From Lawsonibacter sp. (GTDB lineage: Bacteria; Bacillota; Clostridia; Oscillospirales; Oscillospiraceae), in assembly GCA_022798855.1 (NCBI GenBank), contig JAAWNI010000017.1, positions 1-16,301 of the forward strand: a stretch of 16,301 nt of DNA, given 5' to 3'. How positions within the stretch are numbered: the stretch's first letter is position 1; each line of letters opens with the position of its first letter. Made by a program: the position numbers and the translations under genes. The notes below the pieces were generated by a model. The model was not told the origin of the DNA, did not search any database, and worked only from the letters and a program-made list of their open reading frames with translations. Shown here piece after piece: positions 1-6,863 of the stretch.

Positions 1-62
1 GGAACCAGACAGGGATACTCCTGTAGGACTTCTAAATTACAGCAGTATAAGGAGGGAGAACC

Positions 63-338
63 TTGCCCAAGAAGATACCCATGCGCCAATGCGTTGGCTG
101 CCGGGAGATGAAGGAAAAGAAGTCGCTGATCCGGGTGGTAAAGTCGCCGGAGGGCGAGGTATCCCTGGATTTCAAAGGCAAGCTGCCTGGCCGGGGGGCC
201 TATGTGTGCCCAAATCCGGAGTGTTTAAAGCGGGCCAGGAAGAGCCGTGCGCTGGAGCGGGCTTTCTCCGGGGCCCTGCCCAGCGAGGTCTGGGAGGGGC
301 TGGAAAGCCAGATGAAGGAGGTGCCCCCTGATGCCTAA
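63..338 (+). CDS. ylxR: YlxR family RNA-binding protein (DUF448; RNase P modulator RnpM)
   Basis: A 91-residue basic protein of the YlxR/DUF448 family. Visible family marks are the N-terminal RQCVGCREMK segment (about residues 8-17) with its paired cysteines, the LIRVV strand, and the GRGAYVC motif near residues 43-49. The family is a small nucleic-acid-binding fold; in Bacillus subtilis the protein was recently reported to bind the RNase P RNA and was renamed RnpM. The start is TTG at 63, seven bases after AGGAGG (50-55). The in-frame ATG at 81 would lose the conserved KKIPMRQC start. It opens the classic nusA-ylxR-ylxQ-infB order, and its last 8 bases overlap the next gene. A stop in another frame at 24-26 may be the end of nusA, but that cannot be shown from so few bases. 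Confidence 0.93.
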   Translation: MPKKIPMRQCVGCREMKEKKSLIRVVKSPEGEVSLDFKGKLPGRGAYVCPNPECLKRARKSRALERAFSGALPSEVWEGLESQMKEVPPDA

Positions 339-927
339 CGATCCAATCCTCCACCTGCTGGGCCTGGCCAAGAAGGCCGGCCGGCTGGAGGCAGGCGAGG
401 AGCCGGTGGGGGCCGCCTGCCGGGCCCGGCAGGCCAAGCTCCTGCTTCTGGCCGCTGACGCCGCCCCCAACTCCCGCCGCCGGGCGGTCCATTTCGCCGA
501 AGCGGGGGACGCCCCCTGGCTGGAAGCGCCCTTTGACAAGGCGGAGCTGGGCTTCATCTTGGGCCGGTCCTCCTGCGCCATGCTGGCCCTCACCGACGCG
601 GGCTTTTCCGCCGCCATCGTGGAGAAGCTGGCCCTCCGGGACCCGGGCAAGTACGGCCCCGCGGCCCAGGGCCTGCGGGAGAAGGCCGACCGGGCGCTCC
701 AGCGGCAGAGGGAGCGGCGGCAGCACGAGAAGAACCTGAGGGAGGGGAAAAAGAAGCCCTGGGCCCCGCCCCCCAAGCCCAAGGAGGAGGGGCCGGTCCA
801 GCGGGGCAAGCCCAGGCCCCAGAAGGCCCGCCGCCGTCCCAAGGACGGCCCCCAGGCCCAGCGCCCCGCGTCCGCCAAGGGCGGCCCAGGCGGCCGCCGT
901 CTCACCGGAACATTCCGGAAACCCTAG
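331..927 (+). CDS. ylxQ: L7Ae/L30e-family ribosomal-like protein YlxQ with long basic tail
   Basis: Residues 1-100 look like the L7Ae/L30e kink-turn RNA-binding fold of YlxQ (ribosomal protein L7Ae-like): an opening LLGLAKKAGRLEAGEE segment, the KLLLLAADAAPNSRR strand-turn, and SSCAMLALTDAGFSAAIVEKL at the end. Standard YlxQ proteins are about 100 residues. This one has 198, the second half being a low-complexity tail rich in Arg, Lys, Pro and Gln (about 107-198) that looks disordered and able to bind RNA. The ATG at 331 overlaps the ylxR stop and is preceded by AAGGAGGTG (315-323), so the two are translationally coupled. Its stop (925-927) overlaps the infB ribosome-binding site. The L7Ae assignment comes from pattern and operon position; RNA partners are unknown. 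Confidence 0.87.
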   Translation: MPNDPILHLLGLAKKAGRLEAGEEPVGAACRARQAKLLLLAADAAPNSRRRAVHFAEAGDAPWLEAPFDKAELGFILGRSSCAMLALTDAGFSAAIVEKLALRDPGKYGPAAQGLREKADRALQRQRERRQHEKNLREGKKKPWAPPPKPKEEGPVQRGKPRPQKARRRPKDGPQAQRPASAKGGPGGRRLTGTFRKP

Positions 928-942
928 GAGGTGCATCCATCT

Positions 943-3312
943 ATGATGATTAAATACCCTGTCCATAAGCTGGCCAAGGACTTTAAAAAGGGGGGCAAGG
1001 TCCTGCCCTCCAAGGAGGTCATGGACATCCTGGCCCAGTACGGCCACCCCCCGAAGAACCACATGCAGCCCCTCACCGACCTGGAGCTGTCCATCGTCTT
1101 TGAGTATCTGACCCAGCGCAACCAGATCGACTCCATCGAGCAGGTCTACGCCGACGTCTACCACGAGCCGGAGTCCAAGAAGGAGCCGGCCCCCAAGGCG
1201 GAAGGCAGGCAGGCCCAGCCCAAGGGGGAGAAGAAGCCCGCCCAGGGGCAGAAGCAGCAGCCCACAGCGGCCCAGGAGGGGGCGCGGCCGGCCGGACAGC
1301 CCATCCAGCAGCCGGCCAGCCGGGTGCCCCAGAAGAAGGTGGTGGACACCCGGGGCGGCCCGGCGGTGAACCTGGACAAGTACGACGAGCGGCTGGAGAA
1401 CTTCACCGACCAGCGCCGCCAGGATGTCCGGGGGGGCAAGCAGAAGATCCAGCAGAAGAGCCAGCAGCGCCGCCAGCAGGGCGGGCGGGGCCAGTCGGGC
1501 AAGCGCCGCCAGGAGGAGCAGGACCGGATGCGCCGCCTCCAGCTGGAGATCGCCAAAAAGGCCCCCACGAAGGTGCTCATCCCAGACGAGATCGGGGTGG
1601 GCGAACTGGCTTCCCGGATGAAGAAGACCGGGGCCGAGGTGGTCAAGTGCCTGATTAAGAACGGGGTCATGGCCTCCCTCAGCGACATCATCGACTTCGA
1701 CACCGCCGCCATCATCGCAGAGGAGATGGGCTGCAAGGTGGAGAAGGAGGTCATCATCACCATTGAGGAGCGCCTCATCGACACCGCCGAGGACAAGGAG
1801 GAGGACCTGGAGCCCCGTGCCCCGGTGGTGGTGGTCATGGGCCACGTGGACCACGGCAAGACCTCCCTTCTGGACTATATCCGAAACGCCAACGTGGTGT
1901 CCGGCGAAGCCGGCGGCATCACCCAGCACATCGGCGCCTACCAGGTGGACGTGAAGGGCAATCCCGTCACCTTCCTGGACACCCCCGGCCACGAAGCCTT
2001 TACCGCCATGCGGGCCCGCGGCGCCATGATTACCGACGTGGCCATCCTGGTGGTGGCCGCCGACGACGGCATTATGCCCCAGACGGTGGAGTCCATCAAC
2101 CACGCCAAGGCGGCCAACATCCCCATCATTGTGGCCATCAACAAGATGGATAAGCCGGCGGCCAACCCCGACCGGATCATGCAGCAGCTCACCGAGTACG
2201 AGCTGGTCCCGGAGGACTGGGGCGGCGAGACGATTGTCTGCCCCATCTCCGCCAAGACGGGCATGGGCATCGACAACCTGCTGGACATGGTGGTGCTCAC
2301 CTCCGAGGTCCAGGAGCTGCGGGCCAATCCCAACCGCACCGCCCACGGCGCGGTGATCGAGGCCCGGCTGGACAAGGGGCGGGGCCCTGTGGCCACGCTT
2401 CTGGTGCAGAACGGCACCCTGAAGCAGGGCGACGTCATCATCGCCGGCACCGCTGTGGGCCGCGTCCGCGCCATGGCCAACGCCCGTGGCCAGAAGCTGG
2501 CCGAAGCGGGCCCCTCCGTCCCGGTGGAGATCATCGGCATGGGCGAGGTGCCCGGGGCCGGCGACGACTTCCACGCCGTAGCCGACGAGCGCATGGCCCG
2601 GGAGCTGGTGGAGCAGCGCAAGGCGGAGCGGAAGGACGCCATTTCCAGCTCCGTGGGCAAGGTGACCCTGGAGGACCTGTTCAGCCAGATCCAGGCCGGG
2701 GAGATGAAGAACCTGAACGTCATCGTTAAGGCCGACGTCCAGGGCTCCGCCGAAGCGGTGAAGGCTTCTCTGGAGAAGCTGACCAACGAAGAGGTCCGGG
2801 TCCGGGTGATCCACTGCGCGGTGGGCGCCATCAGCGAGAGCGACGTCATGCTGGCGGGCACCTCCGGGGCCATCATCGTGGGCTTCAACGTCCGCCCGGA
2901 CAACAATGCCAAGGACTCCGCCGCCCGCATGGGGGTGGATATGCGGATGTACCGGGTGATCTACGACGCCATCAACGAGATCGAAGCGGCCATGAAGGGC
3001 ATGCTGGCCCCCAAATTCCGGGAGGTGGACCTGGGCCGGGCGGAGGTGCGGAACGTCTTCCGGATTACCGGCGTGGGCATGGTGGCCGGCTGCTACGTGC
3101 TGGACGGCAAGATGCAGCGCAACGCCCAGATGCGCCTGCTCCGGGACAACATCGTCATTTACGATGGAGCCATCGCGTCCCTCCAGCGGTTCAAGGACAG
3201 CGTGAAGGAGGTCGCTTCCGGCTACGAGTGCGGCATTACCTTTGAGAAGTTCCAGGATATCAAGGAGGGCGACGTCATCGAAGCCTTCCTCATGGAGCAG
3301 ATTGAGGTGTAA
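943..3312 (+). CDS. infB: Translation initiation factor IF-2
   Basis: The GTPase that brings initiator fMet-tRNA to the 30S subunit and promotes 50S joining; cytoplasmic. Domains in order, numbered from the chosen start: an N-terminal IF2_N-like segment (1-75), a long Lys/Gln/Arg-rich linker (to about 185), a second IF2_N domain, then the GTPase with G1 GHVDHGKT (300-307), G3 DTPGHE (346-351), G4 NKMD (400-403) and G5 SAKTG (from 436), followed by domains II to IV ending in EAFLMEQIEV. The length of 789 residues is normal. A GTG at 931 is in frame, but it overlaps the only Shine-Dalgarno (AGGAGG, 926-931), so ATG 943 (or 946) is the real start. The neighbours fit the nusA-infB operon. An intrinsic terminator follows about 60 bases after the stop. 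Confidence 0.97.
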   Translation: MMIKYPVHKLAKDFKKGGKVLPSKEVMDILAQYGHPPKNHMQPLTDLELSIVFEYLTQRNQIDSIEQVYADVYHEPESKKEPAPKAEGRQAQPKGEKKPAQGQKQQPTAAQEGARPAGQPIQQPASRVPQKKVVDTRGGPAVNLDKYDERLENFTDQRRQDVRGGKQKIQQKSQQRRQQGGRGQSGKRRQEEQDRMRRLQLEIAKKAPTKVLIPDEIGVGELASRMKKTGAEVVKCLIKNGVMASLSDIIDFDTAAIIAEEMGCKVEKEVIITIEERLIDTAEDKEEDLEPRAPVVVVMGHVDHGKTSLLDYIRNANVVSGEAGGITQHIGAYQVDVKGNPVTFLDTPGHEAFTAMRARGAMITDVAILVVAADDGIMPQTVESINHAKAANIPIIVAINKMDKPAANPDRIMQQLTEYELVPEDWGGETIVCPISAKTGMGIDNLLDMVVLTSEVQELRANPNRTAHGAVIEARLDKGRGPVATLLVQNGTLKQGDVIIAGTAVGRVRAMANARGQKLAEAGPSVPVEIIGMGEVPGAGDDFHAVADERMARELVEQRKAERKDAISSSVGKVTLEDLFSQIQAGEMKNLNVIVKADVQGSAEAVKASLEKLTNEEVRVRVIHCAVGAISESDVMLAGTSGAIIVGFNVRPDNNAKDSAARMGVDMRMYRVIYDAINEIEAAMKGMLAPKFREVDLGRAEVRNVFRITGVGMVAGCYVLDGKMQRNAQMRLLRDNIVIYDGAIASLQRFKDSVKEVASGYECGITFEKFQDIKEGDVIEAFLMEQIEV

Positions 3313-3337
3313 ACGGCAGGGGCGCATAAAAAATTAC

Positions 3338-3356
3338 GGACGTTTCATGAAGCGTC
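3338..3356. repeat. Short palindrome with GAAGCGTC arm
   Basis: GACGTTTC (3339-3346) pairs with GAAGCGTC (3349-3356) through one wobble. The same word recurs at 4603-4622 upstream of nrnA. Each is preceded by AGGGGCG (3318 and 4601), which suggests decayed members of the GTAGGGGCG palindrome family described elsewhere in the window. Confidence 0.5.
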
Positions 3357-3374
3357 TTTACAGCACTGAGCCAA

Positions 3375-3409
3375 CGGGGCGGGCGTTTTCGCCCGTCCCG
3401 GTTTGTTTT
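3375..3409 (+). terminator. Intrinsic terminator after infB
   Basis: An 11-bp stem (3375-3385 with 3390-3400, one G-T wobble) with a TTTT loop is followed directly by GTTTGTTTT. It lies 63 bases after the infB stop and would separate infB from the downstream small genes and rbfA. Confidence 0.82.
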
Positions 3410-3431
3410 CCCGTCCCGCCGCAGCGAAAAG

Positions 3432-3483
3432 CCTCCCTTGTTAAAGGGAGGGGGACCGCCGCCGAAGGCGGTGGTGGAGGGAT
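3432..3483. repeat. Intergenic two-hairpin repeat (C/G-run stem plus GAA-loop stem)
   Basis: The first hairpin pairs CCTCCCTT (3432-3439) with AAGGGAGG (3444-3451). The second pairs ACCGCC (3455-3460) with GGCGGT (3467-3472), with GAA just before the right arm. The unit ends GGAGGGATT. The same architecture with other stem words recurs at 14174-14219 and in the scpA-scpB spacer, so this is a dispersed, non-coding family. The rest of the 3313-3555 gap has no recognisable gene. Confidence 0.7.
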
Positions 3484-3555
3484 TACGTACCCCAGAACAT
3501 TCTAATGGGCCGGTCCGATGTGAGGGAGCGGCAGTAAAGGCTGGAGGGCTTCACT

Positions 3556-3828
3556 ATGATGTATCCATTTATGACGCTTGACGACAACACAGAGATCGTC
3601 CACTCCGAGATGAAGGAAGACGGCCGGGTGAAGGTATATCTGGAGCGGCCGGATGCGGAGGAGTGTTTTCACCACGCCGCCTGTTGGCTTCCCGGCTATG
3701 TCTGGGAGGATGTTTTCGGGTTTTCAACTGCGGATATGGAGCGGTTTCAGGAGGTCATCCAATCTACCGCCCATTTGATTTTGCAGTTCTCCCAGGAGGG
3801 GGGCTTTGACAGTGCCGCAGGTTTTTAA
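3556..3828 (+). CDS. Small protein of unknown function paired with a DUF4160 gene
   Basis: A 90-residue acidic soluble protein with no signal peptide or membrane segment. Visible features are an opening YPFMTLDDNTEIVHSEM, a tryptophan/aromatic-rich centre (CWLPGYVWEDVFGF, about residues 43-56) and a C-terminal helix ending EGGFDSAAGF. I do not know a named function for it. ATG codons at 3556 and 3559 both follow GGAGGG (3543-3548). Its 3' end overlaps the next gene by 17 bases, so the two are translated together. A small acidic protein overlapping a small basic partner resembles a toxin-antitoxin layout, but that is inference. Base composition is lower in GC than the flanking infB and rbfA, consistent with acquisition. 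Confidence 0.7.
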   Translation: MMYPFMTLDDNTEIVHSEMKEDGRVKVYLERPDAEECFHHAACWLPGYVWEDVFGFSTADMERFQEVIQSTAHLILQFSQEGGFDSAAGF

Positions 3829-4090
3829 AATCGGCTCCTACTGGGTTTATTTCTGGTCCAATGAAAACGAGCCCTTGGAACCGGTGCATGTTCATGTCTG
3901 CCAGGGAGCGCCCAGCGCGGGGGCGACAAAGATTTGGATTACTCAAGCTAAAAAATGCTATTTGTGCCATAACAATTCCAAAATTCCCGACCGAACGCTC
4001 CGAAACATTATCAAGATTATTGAAGCCAGAAGCGAAGAGATCATAGATAAGTGGATAAGCTATTTCGGAGAAATCAGATATTTCTGCTGA
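3812..4090 (+). CDS. DUF4160 domain protein
   Basis: A 92-residue protein matching the DUF4160 pattern: an aromatic strand then ..SNEN-PLEPVHVHV.. near the N-terminus (the His-containing HVHV word is the family hallmark), a central KIWITQAKKC strand, and a C-terminal helix (TLRNIIKIIEARSEEIIDKW) before FGEIRYFC. DUF4160 proteins are small, often sit next to another small gene, and are suspected of toxin-antitoxin-type roles; no activity is proven. Start choice: GTG 3812 gives the usual MPQVFKIG start and lies 12 bases after AGGAGG (3794-3799). TTG 3806, two codons upstream, has better spacing and is a real alternative. The gene is clearly AT-richer than its neighbours. rbfA begins 29 bases after its stop. 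Confidence 0.75.
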   Translation: MPQVFKIGSYWVYFWSNENEPLEPVHVHVCQGAPSAGATKIWITQAKKCYLCHNNSKIPDRTLRNIIKIIEARSEEIIDKWISYFGEIRYFC

Positions 4091-4119
4091 TTTTGACTAG
4101 AATTTAAAGGAGAAACATC

Positions 4120-4506
4120 ATGGCAAGCAATCGAATCGGACGGATCAACGAGGAGGTCCAGCGGGAGCTGGCCGCGCTGATACCCACGGTAAAGGACCCC
4201 CGTGTAACGGGGATGATCTCGGTCACGGCGGTGGACGTCACCCCGGACCTGAAATTTGGCAAGGTCTATATCTCAGTGCTGGACAAGGGCGACAGCGGCC
4301 AAGTGCTCAAGGGGCTGAAATCGGCGGCGGGGTATCTCCGCCGGGAGCTGGGGCGGGCGCTGAACCTGCGCCACACCCCGGAGCTGGCCTTCTACCAGGA
4401 CGACTCCATGGCCAAGGGGGCAAAGATCCTGGAGATGCTCCGGGACCCGGAGGTAGTCAAACCCGCCAACCCGGCCAACGAGCACATTATTTTAGAGGAA
4501 GAATAG
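4120..4506 (+). CDS. rbfA: 30S ribosome-binding factor RbfA
   Basis: A single-KH-domain factor that binds immature 30S subunits and helps 16S rRNA 5'-end maturation, important at low temperature. The 128-residue length and the sequence are typical: the opening NRIGRINEEVQRELAALI helix, DPRVTGMISVTAVDVTPDL, the KVYISVL strand, the AAGYLRRELGRALNLRHTPEL KH core (residues about 67-87) and a final FYQDDSMAKGAKILEML. AAAGGAGA (4106-4113) precedes the ATG at good spacing. It normally follows infB directly; here a terminator, a repeat and two small genes intervene, so its transcription may depend on readthrough or on a promoter inside that insert. An intrinsic terminator follows 13 bases after the stop. 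Confidence 0.96.
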   Translation: MASNRIGRINEEVQRELAALIPTVKDPRVTGMISVTAVDVTPDLKFGKVYISVLDKGDSGQVLKGLKSAAGYLRRELGRALNLRHTPELAFYQDDSMAKGAKILEMLRDPEVVKPANPANEHIILEEE

Positions 4507-4519
4507 ATTCCGCGTGTAG

Positions 4520-4545
4520 GGCAAGGGCTCTGCCCTTGCCTTTTT
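4520..4545 (+). terminator. Intrinsic terminator after rbfA
   Basis: A perfect 9-bp stem, GGCAAGGGC (4520-4528) with GCCCTTGCC (4532-4540), a TCT loop, then five T residues (4541-4545). It separates rbfA from nrnA. Confidence 0.85.
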
Positions 4546-4600
4546 GGCGCGGCGTCCAATTTCACAGAAAACGCGCCATAAAGCGGACCTGCCGTTTTGC

Positions 4601-4622
4601 AGGGGCGCTTCACGAAGCGTCC
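4601..4622. repeat. Short palindrome upstream of nrnA
   Basis: A 9-bp stem (4603-4611 with 4614-4622, one wobble) has a 2-base loop: AGGGGCGCTTC then GAAGCGTCC. It fits the pattern of the GTAGGGGCG/CGCCCCTAC family with CTTCACGAAG as its core, and shares that core word with 3338-3356. It lies between the rbfA terminator and the nrnA ribosome-binding site. Confidence 0.5.
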
Positions 4623-4665
4623 GCAGGCACAGCGGAGCACTTGTCCAAAAAAAGGAGCGACAGCA

Positions 4666-5631
4666 ATGAATGAAACGATCACCACCCAGCAGGCGGCTGC
4701 TTTTCTGACGGCCCACGACGGCTATTTGATTCTGACCCACATGCGCCCTGACGGCGACACGGTAGGCTGCGCGGCGGGGCTGTGCCGGGCCCTGCGCCAG
4801 GCGGGGAAGACGGCCTACGTCCTGGAGAACGAGGGGGCCAGCTCTCTGTTCACCCCCTATTTTGAGGGCCTGACCCCGCCGGAGGGCTTCACGCCGAAGG
4901 CGGTCGTCTCGGTGGACATGGCGTCCCGGGGGCTGTTCCCCGACAACGCCAAGCCCTACCTGGACCGGGTGGACCTGGCGGTGGACCACCACCCCAGCCA
5001 GGAATTTTTCGCCAAGGCCACCTGTCTGGACAGCTCCAAGGCGGCCTGCGGCCAGATCATCTATGAAATCGTCCGGCAGTTCGCCCAGATCACCCCGGAC
5101 ATCGGCGAGGTGCTCTATGTGGCCGTCTCCACCGACTGCGGCTGTTTTCAGTACAGCAATACTGACGCGGACGCCCACCGGGTGGCTGCGGACCTGATGG
5201 AGTCCGGCTTTGACCCCTACCCGGTGAACCGCCGGCACTTCCGGGGCAAGACGCTGAAACGGCTCCAGCTGGAGGGCGTTCTGACCCAGGGCTTAGAGCT
5301 CCGGGACGGCGGGGCCACCGCGCTGGTCTTCCTGACCCAGGAGATGATCCGAAAGGTGGGGGCCGACGAGCGGGACATGGAGGACATCTCCGCCTTTGTG
5401 GGGCAGATCGACGGGGTGAAAAACGGCATTACGCTGAAGGAGAACCACTGTGACAACGAGGTGAAGATTTCCCTGCGCACCGACCCCGGCGACCTGAACG
5501 CCAGCAAGGTCTGCGCCCTGCTGGGGGGCGGGGGACACGCCGCCGCCGCCGGCGCGATGGTGGAGGGCTCCATGGAGGAGGTCCGCCAGAAGGTCCTCGA
5601 CGCCATTGAGAAGGTGAGGAGCGGGCGGTGA
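4666..5631 (+). CDS. nrnA: Bifunctional oligoribonuclease / pAp phosphatase (DHH family, NrnA type)
   Basis: A DHH/DHHA1 phosphoesterase of 321 residues. NrnA-type enzymes degrade 2-5 nt RNA fragments and dephosphorylate 3'-phosphoadenosine 5'-phosphate, using Mn2+. Metal-binding motifs are visible: HMRPDGDTVG (residues 25-34, D29 and D31), VSVDMAS (D84), VDHH (DHH at 107-109) and STDCG near 157. The DHHA1 substrate-binding domain ends with the Gly-rich GGGGHAAAAG motif close to residue 288. The in-frame ATG at 4597 precedes an improbable extension that lies over a repeat; ATG 4666, after AAAGGAG (4651-4657), is preferred. The gene belongs to the infB-rbfA-nrnA-truB-ribF order common in Firmicutes. 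Confidence 0.93.
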   Translation: MNETITTQQAAAFLTAHDGYLILTHMRPDGDTVGCAAGLCRALRQAGKTAYVLENEGASSLFTPYFEGLTPPEGFTPKAVVSVDMASRGLFPDNAKPYLDRVDLAVDHHPSQEFFAKATCLDSSKAACGQIIYEIVRQFAQITPDIGEVLYVAVSTDCGCFQYSNTDADAHRVAADLMESGFDPYPVNRRHFRGKTLKRLQLEGVLTQGLELRDGGATALVFLTQEMIRKVGADERDMEDISAFVGQIDGVKNGITLKENHCDNEVKISLRTDPGDLNASKVCALLGGGGHAAAAGAMVEGSMEEVRQKVLDAIEKVRSGR

Positions 5632-5636
5632 GGAAA

Positions 5637-5777
5637 CTGTCCGCACCAGGCGGACAGGCGGGAAAACGCCCTTTACCGGACGCTTTTTGACCCGTCAAGA
5701 TACAAAAAACAGCCCTTTCGTGGTGTATTATTTTGTAGAAATATTGCTGCAAGTATAAAAGTCCGCCGGCGGCGGAC
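5637..5777. repeat. AT-rich segment bounded by two GTCCGC/GCGGAC palindromes
   Basis: CTGTCCGC (5637-5644) pairs with GCGGACAG (5650-5657), and GTCCGCC (5761-5767) pairs with GGCGGAC (5771-5777). Between them is an unusually AT-rich stretch (about 5695-5760) containing a weak promoter-like pair, TTGTAG (5733-5738) and TATAAA (5754-5759), at a poor 15-base spacing. The segment may hold the truB promoter, but the match is too weak to call separately. Confidence 0.45.
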
Positions 5778-5813
5778 AATTCAGAGCCTATGGATCGAGG
5801 GAGGGAACCCAAA

Positions 5814-6725
5814 ATGCCCAACGGGATTTTGATCATCGACAAGCCGGAGGGGTGGACCTCCATGGACGTATGCGCCAAGCTGCGGGGCGTCTTCCACGAG
5901 AAGCGGGTGGGCCACGGCGGGACGCTGGATCCCATGGCCACCGGCGTGCTCCCCATCTTCATCGGCCGGGCCACCCGGGCGGCGGAGTTCGCGGAGAAAT
6001 CCGACAAGGAATACATTGCCGGGCTAAAGCTGGGCGTTGCCACCAACACCCAGGACACCACCGGCGAGGTCCTGGAGGAGCATCCGGTGGAGGCCAGCCG
6101 GACTCAACTGGAGGAAGTCCTGGAGCAGTTCCGGGGCGATATTATGCAGATACCCCCCATGTATTCCGCCATCAAGATCAACGGCAAAAAGCTCTACGAG
6201 CTGGCCCGAAAGGGCCGTGAAGTAGAAAGGCCTGCCAGGCCTGTGACCATAAAAGCCCTGGAAATACTGGACCAGCAAGGAGAAGACCTTTACACAATTC
6301 GGGTGCGCTGCACCAAGGGGACCTACATCCGGACCCTCTGCCACGACATCGGCGCCGCCCTGGGCTGCGGGGGTTGCATGGCCTCCCTGCGCCGGACCAT
6401 GGCGGCGGGCTTCACCCCGGAGAACGCCTATTGGGATTGGGGCAAACTCCCCACCATGGGCGATATCCTGCGGTCGGAGTGCCCGGAGGAGTTCCTTCTG
6501 CCGGTGGACTGCGTTTTCAAGGACCTGCCGGCGGTGGCCATCATGGGCCGGCCGGCAGCCCTGGCCAGGAACGGCGCGCCCTTCCCCGCCAAGGCCCCCC
6601 AGGGCGCTATGGGCACCTGGCGGGACGGCGGGCTGTGCCGCGTCTACGATGGCAAGGAATTCCTGGCGGTGGGCCGGTACGTGGGCAAGGAAATCAAAAT
6701 CGTCAAGAGCTTTTTCCAGGTTTGA
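5814..6725 (+). CDS. truB: tRNA pseudouridine(55) synthase TruB
   Basis: Makes pseudouridine 55 in the T-loop of tRNAs; cytoplasmic. The 303-residue protein opens GILIIDKPEGWTSMDV. It carries the catalytic-loop motif HGGTLDPMATGVLP with the catalytic aspartate D39, then KEYIAGLKLGVATNTQDTTGE, the MYSAIKINGKKLYELARKG substrate-binding segment (about residues 117-135) and CTKGTYIRTLCHDIG (about 167-181). The C-terminal region is a PUA-like domain. The start is ATG 5814, after GGGAGGG (5799-5805) with 8-base spacing; the upstream in-frame ATG 5790 has no ribosome-binding site and adds a non-conserved MDRGREPK. It sits between nrnA and ribF, as in many Clostridia. Confidence 0.96.
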   Translation: MPNGILIIDKPEGWTSMDVCAKLRGVFHEKRVGHGGTLDPMATGVLPIFIGRATRAAEFAEKSDKEYIAGLKLGVATNTQDTTGEVLEEHPVEASRTQLEEVLEQFRGDIMQIPPMYSAIKINGKKLYELARKGREVERPARPVTIKALEILDQQGEDLYTIRVRCTKGTYIRTLCHDIGAALGCGGCMASLRRTMAAGFTPENAYWDWGKLPTMGDILRSECPEEFLLPVDCVFKDLPAVAIMGRPAALARNGAPFPAKAPQGAMGTWRDGGLCRVYDGKEFLAVGRYVGKEIKIVKSFFQV

Positions 6726-6726
6726 C

Positions 6727-6750
6727 GTAGGGGCGGCCTGTGGCCGCCCG
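6727..6750. repeat. GTAGGGGCG palindrome, core GGCCTGTGGCC
   Basis: A single unit immediately after the truB stop: GGGCGGCC (6731-6738), TGT loop, GGCCGCCC (6742-6749), preceded by GTAG. There is no T run after it, so it is not a normal terminator. The ends match the paired units at 6779-6848 and 12658-12733, while the core word is different. Confidence 0.75.
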
Positions 6751-6778
6751 CCGAACCCGCACCGGCCATATGAACGGT

Positions 6779-6848
6779 GTAGGGGCGCACATTGTGCGCC
6801 CGTAAACCCCCAAGAAATGAGCAGCGGGCGCACAATGTGCGCCCCTAC
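6779..6848. repeat. Paired GTAGGGGCG palindromes (70-bp inverted-repeat element)
   Basis: Two 24-base arms, 6779-6802 and 6825-6848, are exact reverse complements of each other. The first begins GTAGGGGCGCAC and the second ends GTGCGCCCCTAC. Each arm is also palindromic by itself (GGGCGCACA / TGTGCGCCC). The 22-base spacer is unique sequence. It sits just upstream of the ribF ribosome-binding site (AGAGGTG, 6849-6855) and could fold in the mRNA as one long hairpin or two small ones. It looks like a miniature inverted-repeat or REP-like element; no transposase is present in the window. Confidence 0.85.
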
Positions 6849-6863
6849 AGAGGTGTAATTCCT

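Noticed and set aside
1..26. 3' end of nusA
   Set aside because: One frame has a stop at 24-26 and the gene is expected here, but eight codons are too few to identify it.
931..942. GTG at 931 as the infB start
   Set aside because: It overlaps the only Shine-Dalgarno sequence (926-931), which is correctly placed for ATG 943.
172..3327. A 1051-codon open frame on the - strand opposite ylxR, ylxQ and infB
   Set aside because: It is an antisense shadow of GC-rich genes whose third codon positions avoid stops on the other strand; the protein is His/Leu/Gly-rich with no domain, and the + strand genes are certain.
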